Shown: piece by piece, positions 46,648 through 55,143 of the stretch
How positions within the stretch are numbered: position 1 is the first letter of the stretch
Layout: every line of letters begins with the position of its first letter
Assembly (NCBI GenBank): GCA_036794825.1
Contig: DAIRGA010000001.1
Location: forward strand, 269,950-333,949
Direction: 5' to 3'
DNA length: 64,000 nt
Origin: RZYY01 sp036794825
GTDB taxonomy: Bacteria; Bacteroidota; Bacteroidia; Bacteroidales; 4484-276
The notes under the pieces: generated by a model
What the model saw: the letters and a program-made list of their open reading frames with translations, nothing else
Told to the model about the DNA's origin: nothing
Database searches by the model: none
Made by a program: the position numbers and the translations under genes

Positions 46648-47768
46648 TTCGCAAAATTAGGATTTGTGTTCAACTCATCGGAATTATTTCCGGTAACAGA
46701 TTGAAAATACGTTGCTGCGGCGAGATATTTTACCAGAAGTCGTGGCATGGCAAATTTCGTTAGATCATTCATCTTTATCATTTTGAAATCAGAACCCACA
46801 ACTTTAAATTTATTGCTGGTTTTGAGCTGATAAAATCTGGCAAAAATCTGCTGGTGAGTAAGTTGATGCATAAAAACGGGAGAAATGGAAGAGATAACAT
46901 GGTCTGAATTCTTAACAATGCTGATCCATTGTTGCATAGTTGGCAATTCGTTCGGCGAAACCGGAAGTTCTGTTTCGATCAGCGGAAACTGATACAATCC
47001 ATGCCAGATATCCTTTCCGTTTCTTTTGTGAATCCAGGTAAAAGCTTCCTGGTTTTCTTCGAAAATGATAAACAGATAATTAAGGTATCTCTTTCGCCGG
47101 ATTATCTCTTTACTTTTTAAGGGTAAACGATTGGTGAGATTTTTCCTTAAGGCAAGGCAGTTTGAGGCTAAAGGACAGAATTCACAATTCGGGTTCTTTG
47201 GTTTACAAATTACTGCCCCAAAATCCATGATGGCCTGGTTAAAAGTTCCAGGATTCTTATGGTCAAAGATTTCCTCCAGGGCTGAATTTATCATTCTATC
47301 CCCGGTTGATGAATCCACTGGTTCCTCAATGGCGAAAATCCGGCTGATTACACGCTTGACATTCCCGTCAACGGTGGTCACTGGCTCACCGAAAGCAATG
47401 GATGCAATGGCACCAGCAGTGTAAGTTCCAATTCCCTTCAGTTGCATTATCTCCTTATAGGTGTGAGGAAACTTGCCGTTGTATTGCTCCACGATGGTTT
47501 TGGCTGCATGGTGAAGGTTGCGGGCACGCGAGTAATAGCCAAGGCCCTGCCACACTTTGAGCACAGTATCTTCGGGCGCACTGGCAAGGCTGGACAAATC
47601 CGGGAAGGTTTCGATGAATTTGAGGTAGTAACTCATTCCCTGCATTACACGGGTTTGCTGCAGGATTACCTCCGAAATCCAGATTTTGTAAGGTTCCCTG
47701 GTGTTTCTCCAGGGCAGATCGCGACCGTTAGATTCATACCATCGGGTGAGTTCCTTTGCAAAATCCAT
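46644..47768 (-). CDS. mutY: Adenine DNA glycosylase MutY
   Basis: 374 residues, typical for MutY. An N-terminal catalytic HhH-GPD domain contains DLPWRNTREPYKIWISEVILQQ with the catalytic Glu33, the hairpin LKGIGTYTAGAIASIAFG (110-127), and VDGNVKRVISR with the catalytic Asp134. The iron-sulfur cluster ligands are Cys188-X6-Cys195-X2-Cys198-X5-Cys204. The C-terminal NUDIX-like domain (about 230-355) recognises 8-oxoG. The enzyme removes A mispaired with 8-oxoguanine. It is divergent from the HU gene and followed by the SDR gene with a 4-bp overlap. Confidence 0.97.
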   Translation of the reverse strand: MDFAKELTRWYESNGRDLPWRNTREPYKIWISEVILQQTRVMQGMSYYLKFIETFPDLSSLASAPEDTVLKVWQGLGYYSRARNLHHAAKTIVEQYNGKFPHTYKEIMQLKGIGTYTAGAIASIAFGEPVTTVDGNVKRVISRIFAIEEPVDSSTGDRMINSALEEIFDHKNPGTFNQAIMDFGAVICKPKNPNCEFCPLASNCLALRKNLTNRLPLKSKEIIRRKRYLNYLFIIFEENQEAFTWIHKRNGKDIWHGLYQFPLIETELPVSPNELPTMQQWISIVKNSDHVISSISPVFMHQLTHQQIFARFYQLKTSNKFKVVGSDFKMIKMNDLTKFAMPRLLVKYLAAATYFQSVTGNNSDELNTNPNFAK

Positions 47769-47939
47769 TGAATCAAAACTTTGAACAATCGTTGTTTTTG
47801 GAAGTTACACCAATTAACAAAACCGGAGATCAATTGTTTCTTCAGCCCAATGGGTTTAAAATCAAACAAAAACACAAAAACCGGACTTGATAAAAAATCC
47901 TAATTTTTAATTGGTTTTATCCGTGTTTTAAAAAAAATC

Positions 47940-47947
47940 TATATTTG
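47940..47947 (+). promoter_or_regulatory. -7 box of the HU promoter
   Basis: TAtaTTTG, 46 bp upstream of the HU start codon in a very A/T-rich stretch; a TTG at 47911 is somewhat too far for an ideal -33. Confidence 0.5.
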
Positions 47948-47993
47948 CACCCCTATTTACATAACTAATAATCAAATCTTTAAATTTAAAATT

Positions 47994-48284
47994 ATGACAA
48001 AGGCAGACATTGTAAATGAAATTTCCAACAAAACCGGAATTGAAAAAGTAGCTGTTCAGGCAACGGTTGAGGCTTTCATGGAAGCCATTAAGAATTCGAT
48101 GGTAAATGGTGAGAACGTTTATCTACGTGGATTTGGAAGTTTTACGATTAAGAAAAGAGCTGAAAAGACAGGAAGAAACATTTCGAAGAATACTACCATT
48201 ATTATTCCCGCACACAACATTCCGTCTTTCAAACCAGCCAAAACCTTCATCACAGAAGTAAAAAGCAACACCAACGTAAAATAA
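47994..48284 (+). CDS. hup: HU family DNA-binding protein
   Basis: 96 residues, slightly longer than the usual 90. It opens TKADIVNEISNKTGIEKVAV, has the helical dimerisation part with VEAFMEAIKNSMVNGENVYLRG and then FGSFTIKKRAEKTGRNIS, the beta-arm start; the DNA-intercalating arm motif is IIIPAHNIPSFKPAK with the central Pro conserved at the tip region. It bends DNA and organises the nucleoid. It is followed 18 bp later by a tiny basic ribosomal protein gene, sharing one terminator. Confidence 0.95.
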   Translation: MTKADIVNEISNKTGIEKVAVQATVEAFMEAIKNSMVNGENVYLRGFGSFTIKKRAEKTGRNISKNTTIIIPAHNIPSFKPAKTFITEVKSNTNVK

Positions 48285-48302
48285 TCAAGAAAGGAATCCA
48301 TT

Positions 48303-48392
48303 ATGCCAAGCGGTAAAAAGAGAAAAAGACATAAAATGTCAACCCACAAACGCAAGAAACGTTTGCGGAAAAACAGGCATAAGAAGAAGTAG
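48303..48392 (+). CDS. AURKAIP1/COX24-type small basic ribosomal protein
   Basis: Only 29 residues, MPSGKKRKRHKMSTHKRKKR at the start and LRKNRHKKK at the end, with 18 of 29 Lys or Arg. This is the short Bacteroidota protein annotated as AURKAIP1/COX24 domain (related to mitochondrial mS38), which is thought to sit in the small ribosomal subunit near the decoding region. The gene is easily missed because of its length. It lies between HU and a strong terminator, with an 18-bp spacer to HU, so it is probably co-transcribed. Identification rests on near-identity to a memorised family consensus. Confidence 0.85.
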   Translation: MPSGKKRKRHKMSTHKRKKRLRKNRHKKK

Positions 48393-48410
48393 ATCCGGCT
48401 CAATGAAGGA

Positions 48411-48455
48411 ATTATTACATAATGCTTTATTAAGCGCATTGTGTAGTAATTTTTT
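48411..48455 (+). terminator. Rho-independent terminator of HU-AURKAIP1
   Basis: attattacataatgc (48411-48425) pairs with gcattgtgtagtaat (48436-48450) over 15 positions including two G-U pairs, followed by a T run. It is 18 bp after the tiny gene. Confidence 0.88.
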
Positions 48456-48521
48456 CATTTTGAGGAACTTCTGATTATCGAATTATCCCCCAAAAAGCTT
48501 TATCGAACAAATTTTTGTGAT

Positions 48522-50072
48522 GTGGACAGGGAATTAATAATAGATGTGAACTCTTCGGGTGTGGAAATAGCCCTGCTGGAGGATAAAGCTCTTGTTGAAC
48601 TTCAGAAAGAAAAATCCAATAAAAAATACTCAGTTGGCGACGTTTACCTGGGCAAGGTCAGAAAGATCATGCCCGGGCTGAATGCTGCCTTTGTAAATGT
48701 TGGCTACGAAAAAGACGCTTTTTTACATTACCTCGATCTTGGACCAAATGTCCGTTCGCTGAACAAGTATGCCAAACTGGCCATCGGCAACAAAATCAAC
48801 ACACTCACACTGGGCGACTTCAGGCTTGAGCCCGAAATTGAAAAGACCGGGAAAATCTCAGATGTTCTGACTGTAAATCAGCAGATTCTTGTGCAAATAG
48901 CCAAGGAACCCATTGCCACCAAAGGACCAAGGATTGCCTCAGAAATTTCATTTGCCGGACGATTCCTGGTACTTGTGCCCTTTTCCGACAAAATTTCTAT
49001 CTCTTCTAAAATACGTAGTGTCGAAGAGAGAAAAAGACTCAAGAGGCTGATTAAGAGCATCAAGCCGAACAATTTCGGGGTAATAGTGCGTACAGTTGCC
49101 GAAAACAAACTTGTCGCCGAGCTCGATGCTGACCTCAGAGATCTTGTAAGCAAATGGGATTCGCTCACGCAAAAGCTTAATAAAGCCGAAGCCCCACAGA
49201 AAATTGTCAGCGAGTTGGATCGCACTTCAGCCCTGCTGCGCGATCTTCTAAACGAATCGTTCAATAATGTCCATGTAAACGATACCACACTTGCCGAAGA
49301 GATCAAAAATTACGTCAAAACCATTGCACCGGAAAAAGCCAAGATTGTTAAGCAATATACCGGATCAAGACCGATTTTCGAGTTCTTTGGTGTTGATAAA
49401 CAGATAAAAAGCTCTTTTGGGAAGATTGTTACGATAAAGAGTGGCGTTTACCTGGTTATCGAGCGCACCGAAGCGATGTACACCATTGACGTAAATTCAG
49501 GAAACCGTGTGAATCGCGAAAAGAACCAGGAGAATAACTCCCTGGAAGTCAATCTGGAAGCAGCAACAGAACTAGCCCGACAGCTTCGCCTCAGAGATAT
49601 GGGCGGAATTATCGTGGTGGATTTCATTGACATGACCGAAGCCAAGCATCGCCGTGAACTTTACCAGAAACTTCGGGAAGAAATGGCCAAAGACCGCGCC
49701 CGGCACGTGATCCTACCCCCCAGTAAGTTTGGATTGGTGCAAATTACACGGCAACGCGTCAGGCCGGCTATGGATGTGCAGATTCAGGAGAAATGCCCGG
49801 TTTGTAATGGAACCGGCGAAATTAAGCCAACAGTACTTGTTATTGATGAGATTGAAAATAACCTACGCTATCTGATTGAAGATCAGAATGAAAAACAGCT
49901 AACCATCACGGTGCATCCATTTGTGTATGCCCACCTCACCAAAGGTTTCTATTCATTACTGATGAAATGGCGCTTCCAGTTCCGCACATGGATAAAGGTC
50001 AGCCCGAACCCGTCACACCATTTCCTCGAATATCATTTCCTGAACAAGAACAACGACGACCTCAAGATGTGA
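48522..50072 (+). CDS. rng: Ribonuclease G/E family endoribonuclease
   Basis: 516 residues, Rne/Rng type. The start is a GTG (coding Met) before DRELIIDVNSSGVEIALLED; the frame stays open upstream to 48450 but has no ATG, and an out-of-frame ATG overlaps the GTG. An S1 domain occurs at about 36-130 (VGDVYLGKVRKIMPGLNAAFV). The catalytic Mg2+ Asp residues are D323 (TIDVNSG) and D367 (VVDFIDM), 44 apart, one more than in E. coli RNase E. The zinc link CPVCNGTG starts at Cys425. It cleaves single-stranded AU-rich RNA, for rRNA maturation and mRNA decay. The long RNase E C-terminal scaffold is absent. Confidence 0.94.
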   Translation: MDRELIIDVNSSGVEIALLEDKALVELQKEKSNKKYSVGDVYLGKVRKIMPGLNAAFVNVGYEKDAFLHYLDLGPNVRSLNKYAKLAIGNKINTLTLGDFRLEPEIEKTGKISDVLTVNQQILVQIAKEPIATKGPRIASEISFAGRFLVLVPFSDKISISSKIRSVEERKRLKRLIKSIKPNNFGVIVRTVAENKLVAELDADLRDLVSKWDSLTQKLNKAEAPQKIVSELDRTSALLRDLLNESFNNVHVNDTTLAEEIKNYVKTIAPEKAKIVKQYTGSRPIFEFFGVDKQIKSSFGKIVTIKSGVYLVIERTEAMYTIDVNSGNRVNREKNQENNSLEVNLEAATELARQLRLRDMGGIIVVDFIDMTEAKHRRELYQKLREEMAKDRARHVILPPSKFGLVQITRQRVRPAMDVQIQEKCPVCNGTGEIKPTVLVIDEIENNLRYLIEDQNEKQLTITVHPFVYAHLTKGFYSLLMKWRFQFRTWIKVSPNPSHHFLEYHFLNKNNDDLKM

Positions 50073-50248
50073 TTTTGATCGTACATCCTTCCTTTTGCAG
50101 CCACTTTGTTATCTCGCTTAATATTTTCCCTTTAGATGCCACTTTCAGCTTTCGGTAGAAATGCTTTTTTGAAAATGCATTTACAAATGAGATGCAGAGA
50201 GTTTCAAAATATTCACCCGTTCTTATTCACCAAAACAGATAATCCATC

Positions 50249-50256
50249 TACTTTTG
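50249..50256 (+). promoter_or_regulatory. -7 box of the yebC-family gene
   Basis: TActTTTG, 19 bp upstream of the ATG at 50276, matching the Bacteroidota consensus; no clear -33. Confidence 0.45.
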
Positions 50257-50275
50257 CGCCTTAAATTTTTGAACT

Positions 50276-50989
50276 ATGGGACGTGCATTTGAATTCCGAA
50301 AAGCCCGCAAGATGAAACGCTGGGGCAGTATGGCCAAGACTTTTACCAAACTGGGTAAAGAAATCTCTATTGCAGTAAAATCAGGTGGCGCCGATCCGAC
50401 GGGAAATCCACGCCTGCGTCTGCTTATCCAGAATGCGAAAGCAGCTAATATGCCTAAGGAAAACGTTGAACGCGCCATCAAAAAAGCCTCGGCAAAAGAC
50501 ACCGAAGATTACCGCGAAGTAGTTTACGAAGGTTACGGCCCGCATGGAATTGCTGTGGTGGTAGAAACATTCACCGATAATCCGACCCGCACTGTTGCCA
50601 ATGTACGCAGCTATTTCACCCGTAATGGCGGATCTTTGGGAACAACAGGCAGCCTCAGTTTTCTGTTTGAGCACAAATGTGTTTTCAAGCTCAAAGCCAA
50701 AGAGGGCATTGACTTCGAAGAACTTGAGCTGGAATTGATTGACCTGGGGGTAACTGAAATTTTTGCTGAAGAAGAAACCATTTTCGTTTACGCCGAATTC
50801 GAATCATTCGGGGTGCTGCAAACCTATTTTGAAGAAAATGGCTTCGAAATTATCAGTGCTGAATTTGAGCGTATTCCCACCCAAACCAAAACACTTACAC
50901 CCGATCAGATGGCCGAAATTGAAAAAATGCTCGGTAAATTTGAAGAGGATGAGGACGTGAGCAACGTCTTTCACAATATGAAGGAGTAA
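50276..50989 (+). CDS. YebC/PmpR family DNA-binding or translation-associated regulator
   Basis: 237 residues, close to the family norm of about 240-250. It starts MGRAFEFRKARKMKRWGSMAK, a Bacteroidota variant of the YebC opening (usual AGHSKWA..KH.K). LRLLIQNAKAANMPKENVERAIKKA is the second conserved block, then YEGYGPHGIAVVVETFTDNPTRT and GGSLGTTGSLSFLFE. The family (TACO1-like) was first described as transcriptional regulators; recent work assigns YebC proteins a role in relieving ribosome stalling at polyproline. It sits alone between RNase G and the convergent C45 hydrolase gene, 14 bp from its stop. Confidence 0.93.
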   Translation: MGRAFEFRKARKMKRWGSMAKTFTKLGKEISIAVKSGGADPTGNPRLRLLIQNAKAANMPKENVERAIKKASAKDTEDYREVVYEGYGPHGIAVVVETFTDNPTRTVANVRSYFTRNGGSLGTTGSLSFLFEHKCVFKLKAKEGIDFEELELELIDLGVTEIFAEEETIFVYAEFESFGVLQTYFEENGFEIISAEFERIPTQTKTLTPDQMAEIEKMLGKFEEDEDVSNVFHNMKE

Positions 50990-51003
50990 CTGAATTAGGC
51001 TGC

Positions 51004-52542
51004 CTACCTGGCTACCACAATTTTTTGGATTTCCCTGTAACTTGTCTTTCCCTTTTTGCCTCTGGTTTCAAAAGCCGCGAAATAAACACCATTTGAAATT
51101 CCGGATGTATTCCACTCAAAATGATTGATTTCTTCATCAGATTCAGTTTTTATCTGACTGTAAACCTCATTTCCTTTCAAATCCCTGATTGTTAGGGTGA
51201 TAATCATATTTTTCCCAGTAGCTATTTCGATGTTGATCAAATCCTTACCTGGATTTGGATAAACTTTCAAACTTGATTTTCCGTCATTTACCTTGTCATG
51301 AATCCCCACATTGAACATTGTGAACAGCGTATCCATCCACACTTCGCCCGGCTGGATAAGATATGCCGGAGTTCCGATTGCTGCAAAAGAAAACCTGATC
51401 ATATTCTGGTTTGGGACAAACTGGATTGTTTGCAGGTTGGTATATACGCCGGCTGCTTTGAGTACGTTCCAGTTGCGGTTTATGTCAAGCTCGTTTGAGG
51501 TTTGGAGTGAGTCCGATATGCGGCTGTAGCGATAACAATAAGCTGGTGGTTTAAGTTTACGGAAATGGTTAGTAGCCACCAGGTTATCACCGAAAAATTC
51601 CGGGTTATCCTCTCTTGTGCGAATCTCATAACCAAAAGCATTATGGATTTCCAGAATTTCAGCAGGTATTTCAAGGCCGGAAGGCCCGGCAGAATGGATA
51701 ATGAAGGTGCCTGCTACGTTGTGAGCACGCACAGCATCGGTGACATCCCGGGGCGAACAAATACCGTCGGCATTGTAATCAGCAGACTCAAGTCCGTTTC
51801 GCTGGGCAAGGTTCACCGGATAAAAACCGGTGCCTGTGGGATAGGAGGTGTAATTTCCCATATTCTGGAAAGTGGCCACTCCACTTGCATTGATCCCGGA
51901 GAGCGCTCCGATCATCCCGGCAAACCCAAAAGTAACCAGCGATTGTTTAGCTGGGTTGCCGGTAACCCAGATCACAATCAGCGCATTGTTGATCAGGTAG
52001 GGATTGTTCACCCAGTCGAGGTTACGGTTGATAACGGTTTGGCCAAGCAGGTCAGGCGCATTGGCAGTCGCCTGCCCCCAGCTTGTCAGGTTGGAACAAC
52101 CCGGCCCGTTGTAATGCCAATTTTCGGAAAATCCAGTGAAATCTGGGATCGAATTGGCGATAAGTACATCTTTATAGGTAAGAGTGTCGTTTAAAGCGGC
52201 TGAAAAGAGATCAACTCCCGCATATTTCATTCCTTCTATCATACCAGAAGCGATTTGATTATATTTTTCATCCACCAGAAAATGCTGTTCAAACTTCTGT
52301 CGCGCTGTACTGTAACCCACTGCGCCGCCAAAAGCGTTAGGAATCACATAGTTATCAAATATTGATTTCACTCGGTCGCCCACAAAAAAACCATAATAGA
52401 ATCCCTGATCCCAATCATTCCCGGTATTCAACCAAAGCGCAAGATGCCCGTTGATCCTGAGGGTATCGGCTTCAACCAACGGATTTGTAAAAGCTCCTGT
52501 CGAAAAGCAGAACAGTAACAATGCAACAGCTATCTTTTTCAT
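51004..52542 (-). CDS. Secreted C45-like (acyltransferase/Ntn) hydrolase with T9SS sorting domain
   Basis: 512 residues with a signal peptide (KKIAVALLLFCFSTGAFT). The region around GPGCSNLTSWGQAT holds Cys149, the likely N-terminal nucleophile released by autocleavage, as in peptidase C45/acyl-CoA:6-APA acyltransferase and phospholipase B-like Ntn hydrolases. TVINRNLDWVNNP and TFGFAGMIGALSGINASGVA fit the same fold. A type A sorting domain follows (KVYPNPGKDLINIEI near 430, ending KIVVAR). It is probably an outer-surface amidase or acylase; substrate unknown. It is divergent from gltX with an operator-like repeat cluster between them. Confidence 0.8.
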   Translation of the reverse strand: MKKIAVALLLFCFSTGAFTNPLVEADTLRINGHLALWLNTGNDWDQGFYYGFFVGDRVKSIFDNYVIPNAFGGAVGYSTARQKFEQHFLVDEKYNQIASGMIEGMKYAGVDLFSAALNDTLTYKDVLIANSIPDFTGFSENWHYNGPGCSNLTSWGQATANAPDLLGQTVINRNLDWVNNPYLINNALIVIWVTGNPAKQSLVTFGFAGMIGALSGINASGVATFQNMGNYTSYPTGTGFYPVNLAQRNGLESADYNADGICSPRDVTDAVRAHNVAGTFIIHSAGPSGLEIPAEILEIHNAFGYEIRTREDNPEFFGDNLVATNHFRKLKPPAYCYRYSRISDSLQTSNELDINRNWNVLKAAGVYTNLQTIQFVPNQNMIRFSFAAIGTPAYLIQPGEVWMDTLFTMFNVGIHDKVNDGKSSLKVYPNPGKDLINIEIATGKNMIITLTIRDLKGNEVYSQIKTESDEEINHFEWNTSGISNGVYFAAFETRGKKGKTSYREIQKIVVAR

Positions 52543-52614
52543 AATGAGGTAATTTTAATCTATGTACAAAGTAAAGCAATTTCGACAAAACCAAAAAGTT
52601 GTTTTTGTTTTTCA

Positions 52615-52653
52615 ATGATACCATTTGGTAACATACCGAGTGGTATCATACCA
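52615..52653. promoter_or_regulatory. Cluster of TACCA/TGGTA half-sites (operator-like)
   Basis: Two small palindromes occur, tacca-tt-tggta (52619-52630) and tggta-tca-tacca (52641-52653). They also form one larger inverted repeat (atgatacca 52615-52623 with tggtatcat 52641-52649). The cluster lies between the divergent C45 hydrolase gene and gltX, 73 bp upstream of the hydrolase start. It could be a regulator site. Confidence 0.5.
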
Positions 52654-52765
52654 ATTGATAAGTTAAAAATGGGATTTTCCAATGGTCAGAAAACACTCAA
52701 AGTACCTGTTAAATTTTGTTCTCCCATTAATCCTTTATTTGGTGTTTCAATCCCACCCCAACCAC

Positions 52766-52773
52766 TATCTTTG
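52766..52773 (+). promoter_or_regulatory. -7 box of gltX
   Basis: TAtcTTTG, 17 bp upstream of the gltX start codon. The box lies inside the open frame upstream of the true start, which argues against longer N-termini. Confidence 0.55.
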
Positions 52774-52789
52774 CCCAAAATTTTTATTT

Positions 52790-54316
52790 ATGACCGATCA
52801 GAAACCGGTGAGGGTACGTTTTGCCCCCAGTCCCACAGGGCCGCTGCATATAGGCGGCGTCCGCACAGCATTGTACAACTATCTTTTTGCCAAAAGAAAC
52901 AACGGAACCTTTCTCCTTCGCATCGAGGATACCGACCAGTTGCGCTATGTTCCGGGAGCGGAGGAATACATCATCGAATCGCTGAAATGGTGCGGCATTC
53001 AATACACCGAAGGGCCTGATAACGGCGGAAAGTTTGCGCCTTACCGGCAATCGGAACGCAAGGCGCTGTATGCGCAATATGCCGATGAGCTTGTTGCATC
53101 CGGCAATGCCTACTATGCTTTTGATACACCGGACGAACTGGAGGCAATGCGCGAGCGCCTGAAAGCTGAAAAATCGGACAGCCAGCAATATGATGTTACC
53201 ACGCGCGGCTCGATGAAAAATTCGCTCACGCTGGGCGGGGAAGAGACCCAACGTAGATTAAAGTCAGGAGAACACTATGTGATACGGATAAAAATCCCAG
53301 CCGGAGAGACCATCGTAGTGAACGACCTGATACGGGGAAGGGTGGAGGTGAAGTCGGAACTGCTCGACGACAAAGTGCTGTTCAAATCCGACGGCATGCC
53401 CACTTACCACCTGGCCAACATCGTTGACGACCACCTGATGGAGATCAGCCATGTGATACGCGGCGAAGAGTGGCTGCCTTCGGCGCCGCTCCACGTTTTC
53501 CTTTACCGCTGTTTTGGCTGGGAAGCGCCGCAGTTTGCCCACCTGCCGCTGCTGCTCAAACCCGACGGTAACGGTAAACTCAGCAAGCGCGACGGCGACA
53601 GGCTCGGATTTCCCGTTTTTCCGCTGCAATGGACCGACCCAGCATCCGGCGAAGTTTCGAGTGGCTACCGCGAGTCGGGATATTTTCCCGATGCCTTTAT
53701 CAACATGCTTGCCCTGCTTGGCTGGAACCCCGGCACCGAGCAGGAAATCTTTTCGCTGGATGAGCTTGCCAACGAGTTTACCCTCGAAAGAGTTGGGAAA
53801 TCCGGTTCCAAGTTCGACCCGGAAAAAGCCAAATGGTTTAACCATAAGTATTTGGTCGGAAAAAGTGATGCTGAACTGGCTCAGTTGTTTATGCCGGTTT
53901 TAACTGAAAAAGGGATTTCAGCCAATGCAAATTTTGTTGAAAGGGTTGTTGGAATCATCAAAGAGCGCGCAAGCTTTGTAAATGATTTCTGGGAACAGTC
54001 TTCATTCTTCTTCCAGGCGCCGCAATCCTACGATGAACAGGTGGTAAAAAAACGCTGGAAACCGGATTTACCTTCGGTGATGAATGAAGTGAAAAATCGT
54101 CTTGGCGGGATGGAAGATTTCAGGGCAGAAAAAATCAAAGAAGATATCCATCATTTTGTTGAAGAAAAAGCAATCGGAATGGGTGTGGTGATGAATGCTC
54201 TCCGGTTGCTGCTGGTAGGCGGCGGTTTTGGCCCCGACCTGGCCCTGATAGCCGAAATGATCGGGCAGGAAGAAACCATCCGAAGAATTGAAACCGGTAT
54301 AGAAAAACTGGGATAA
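52790..54316 (+). CDS. gltX: Glutamyl-tRNA synthetase
   Basis: 508 residues from the ATG before TDQKPVRVRFAPSPTGPLHI; the frame upstream to 52682 overlaps the promoter and is not part of the protein. Class I synthetase signatures are the HIGH-type PLHIGGVRTALYN (about 16-28) and the KMSKS-type GKLSKRDG. The C-terminal anticodon-binding domain is helical (about 325-508). It charges tRNA-Glu with glutamate; whether it discriminates tRNA-Gln cannot be judged here. folB follows 3 bp after its stop, so gltX-folB-CWC gene is a likely operon. Confidence 0.96.
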   Translation: MTDQKPVRVRFAPSPTGPLHIGGVRTALYNYLFAKRNNGTFLLRIEDTDQLRYVPGAEEYIIESLKWCGIQYTEGPDNGGKFAPYRQSERKALYAQYADELVASGNAYYAFDTPDELEAMRERLKAEKSDSQQYDVTTRGSMKNSLTLGGEETQRRLKSGEHYVIRIKIPAGETIVVNDLIRGRVEVKSELLDDKVLFKSDGMPTYHLANIVDDHLMEISHVIRGEEWLPSAPLHVFLYRCFGWEAPQFAHLPLLLKPDGNGKLSKRDGDRLGFPVFPLQWTDPASGEVSSGYRESGYFPDAFINMLALLGWNPGTEQEIFSLDELANEFTLERVGKSGSKFDPEKAKWFNHKYLVGKSDAELAQLFMPVLTEKGISANANFVERVVGIIKERASFVNDFWEQSSFFFQAPQSYDEQVVKKRWKPDLPSVMNEVKNRLGGMEDFRAEKIKEDIHHFVEEKAIGMGVVMNALRLLLVGGGFGPDLALIAEMIGQEETIRRIETGIEKLG

Positions 54317-54319
54317 TCT

Positions 54320-54670
54320 ATGGCATTAATTTCACTCGAAAACATGGAGTTCTTCGCTTACCACGGGTGTTTCAGCGAGGAACAGATCATCGGTACACGC
54401 TTTATTGTTGACCTTTACATCGAAACCGACACCACGCTTGCTGAGCAAACCGATAAACTTTCCCAAACGATTAATTACCAGGATGTTTTCCTTTTGGTGA
54501 AAGACCAGATGGCCATAAAATCCAATTTGCTGGAGCATGTCGGCAGGAGGATTTTATCGGCATTGAAGGAGCGTTTTCCGGAGGTTATTTCGGCCAGAAT
54601 AAAAGTTTCGAAGATGAACCCGCCGCTGGGTGGAAAAATTGGCAACGTAAGCCTTACCCTATCCACATAA
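54320..54670 (+). CDS. folB: Dihydroneopterin aldolase
   Basis: 116 residues, typical for FolB. It opens ISLENMEFFAYHGCFSEEQI with the conserved YHG and EE; TINYQDVFLLVKD (about 50-62), LLEHVGRRIL and the C-terminal IKVSKMNPPLGG, with the conserved catalytic Lys and PP, complete the signature. It converts dihydroneopterin to 6-hydroxymethyl-dihydropterin in folate synthesis. It follows gltX by 3 bp and precedes the CWC protein by 3 bp. Confidence 0.94.
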   Translation: MALISLENMEFFAYHGCFSEEQIIGTRFIVDLYIETDTTLAEQTDKLSQTINYQDVFLLVKDQMAIKSNLLEHVGRRILSALKERFPEVISARIKVSKMNPPLGGKIGNVSLTLST

Positions 54671-54673
54671 ATT

Positions 54674-54889
54674 ATGGTTACCCCAAAACCCGACCGGCAT
54701 ACCCTCTGCCCAAAGTGCGGACAATCGTTTATCTGCAACCCGAGTGGCAGTTGCTGGTGTGTGAAGTTTGCCATTCCGGCCGAAAACCTGGAGTATCTCA
54801 AAAAAAAGTACCCCGATTGTCTTTGCCCGGAGTGCCTGAAAGATTTTGAAGAATCCCCGCCTAAACAGCACGACGGCACGATGCACTGA
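54674..54889 (+). CDS. Cysteine-rich CWC family protein
   Basis: 71 residues. The pattern is LCPKCGQSFICNPSGSCWCV, a zinc-binding C..C motif followed by the CWC motif that names the family, then CLCPECL near the C-terminus, making eight Cys in total. It is cytosolic with no signal peptide. The function of the family is unknown; metal or nucleic-acid binding is presumed. It starts 3 bp after the folB stop and is the last gene of the gltX-folB unit. The 254 bp after it hold no gene. Confidence 0.85.
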   Translation: MVTPKPDRHTLCPKCGQSFICNPSGSCWCVKFAIPAENLEYLKKKYPDCLCPECLKDFEESPPKQHDGTMH

Positions 54890-55143
54890 GCGTAAGTTGT
54901 TTTATTTTACAGCAATGCTGAAAATTCACCCAACTGGGCAAAAATCCTCAGCAATTCCTCGCCCAGCCTCCGGGTTAGAATTTTTTTGTGATGAGATTCA
55001 TTCATCTTTAAAACTTTCTATATCAATACTTTAAAACTTTTTCCCGCAGAAAAATAACCTCTGGTTTTTTCATGGCATGATTTTAAAGCATCAGGATTTC
55101 AGAAATGAAATTTACTGATAGCTCACACAAAAAATCAATCGTC

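Noticed and set aside
52682..52789. 36-residue N-terminal extension of glutamyl-tRNA synthetase
   Set aside because: It contains the -7 promoter box directly ahead of the family-typical start.
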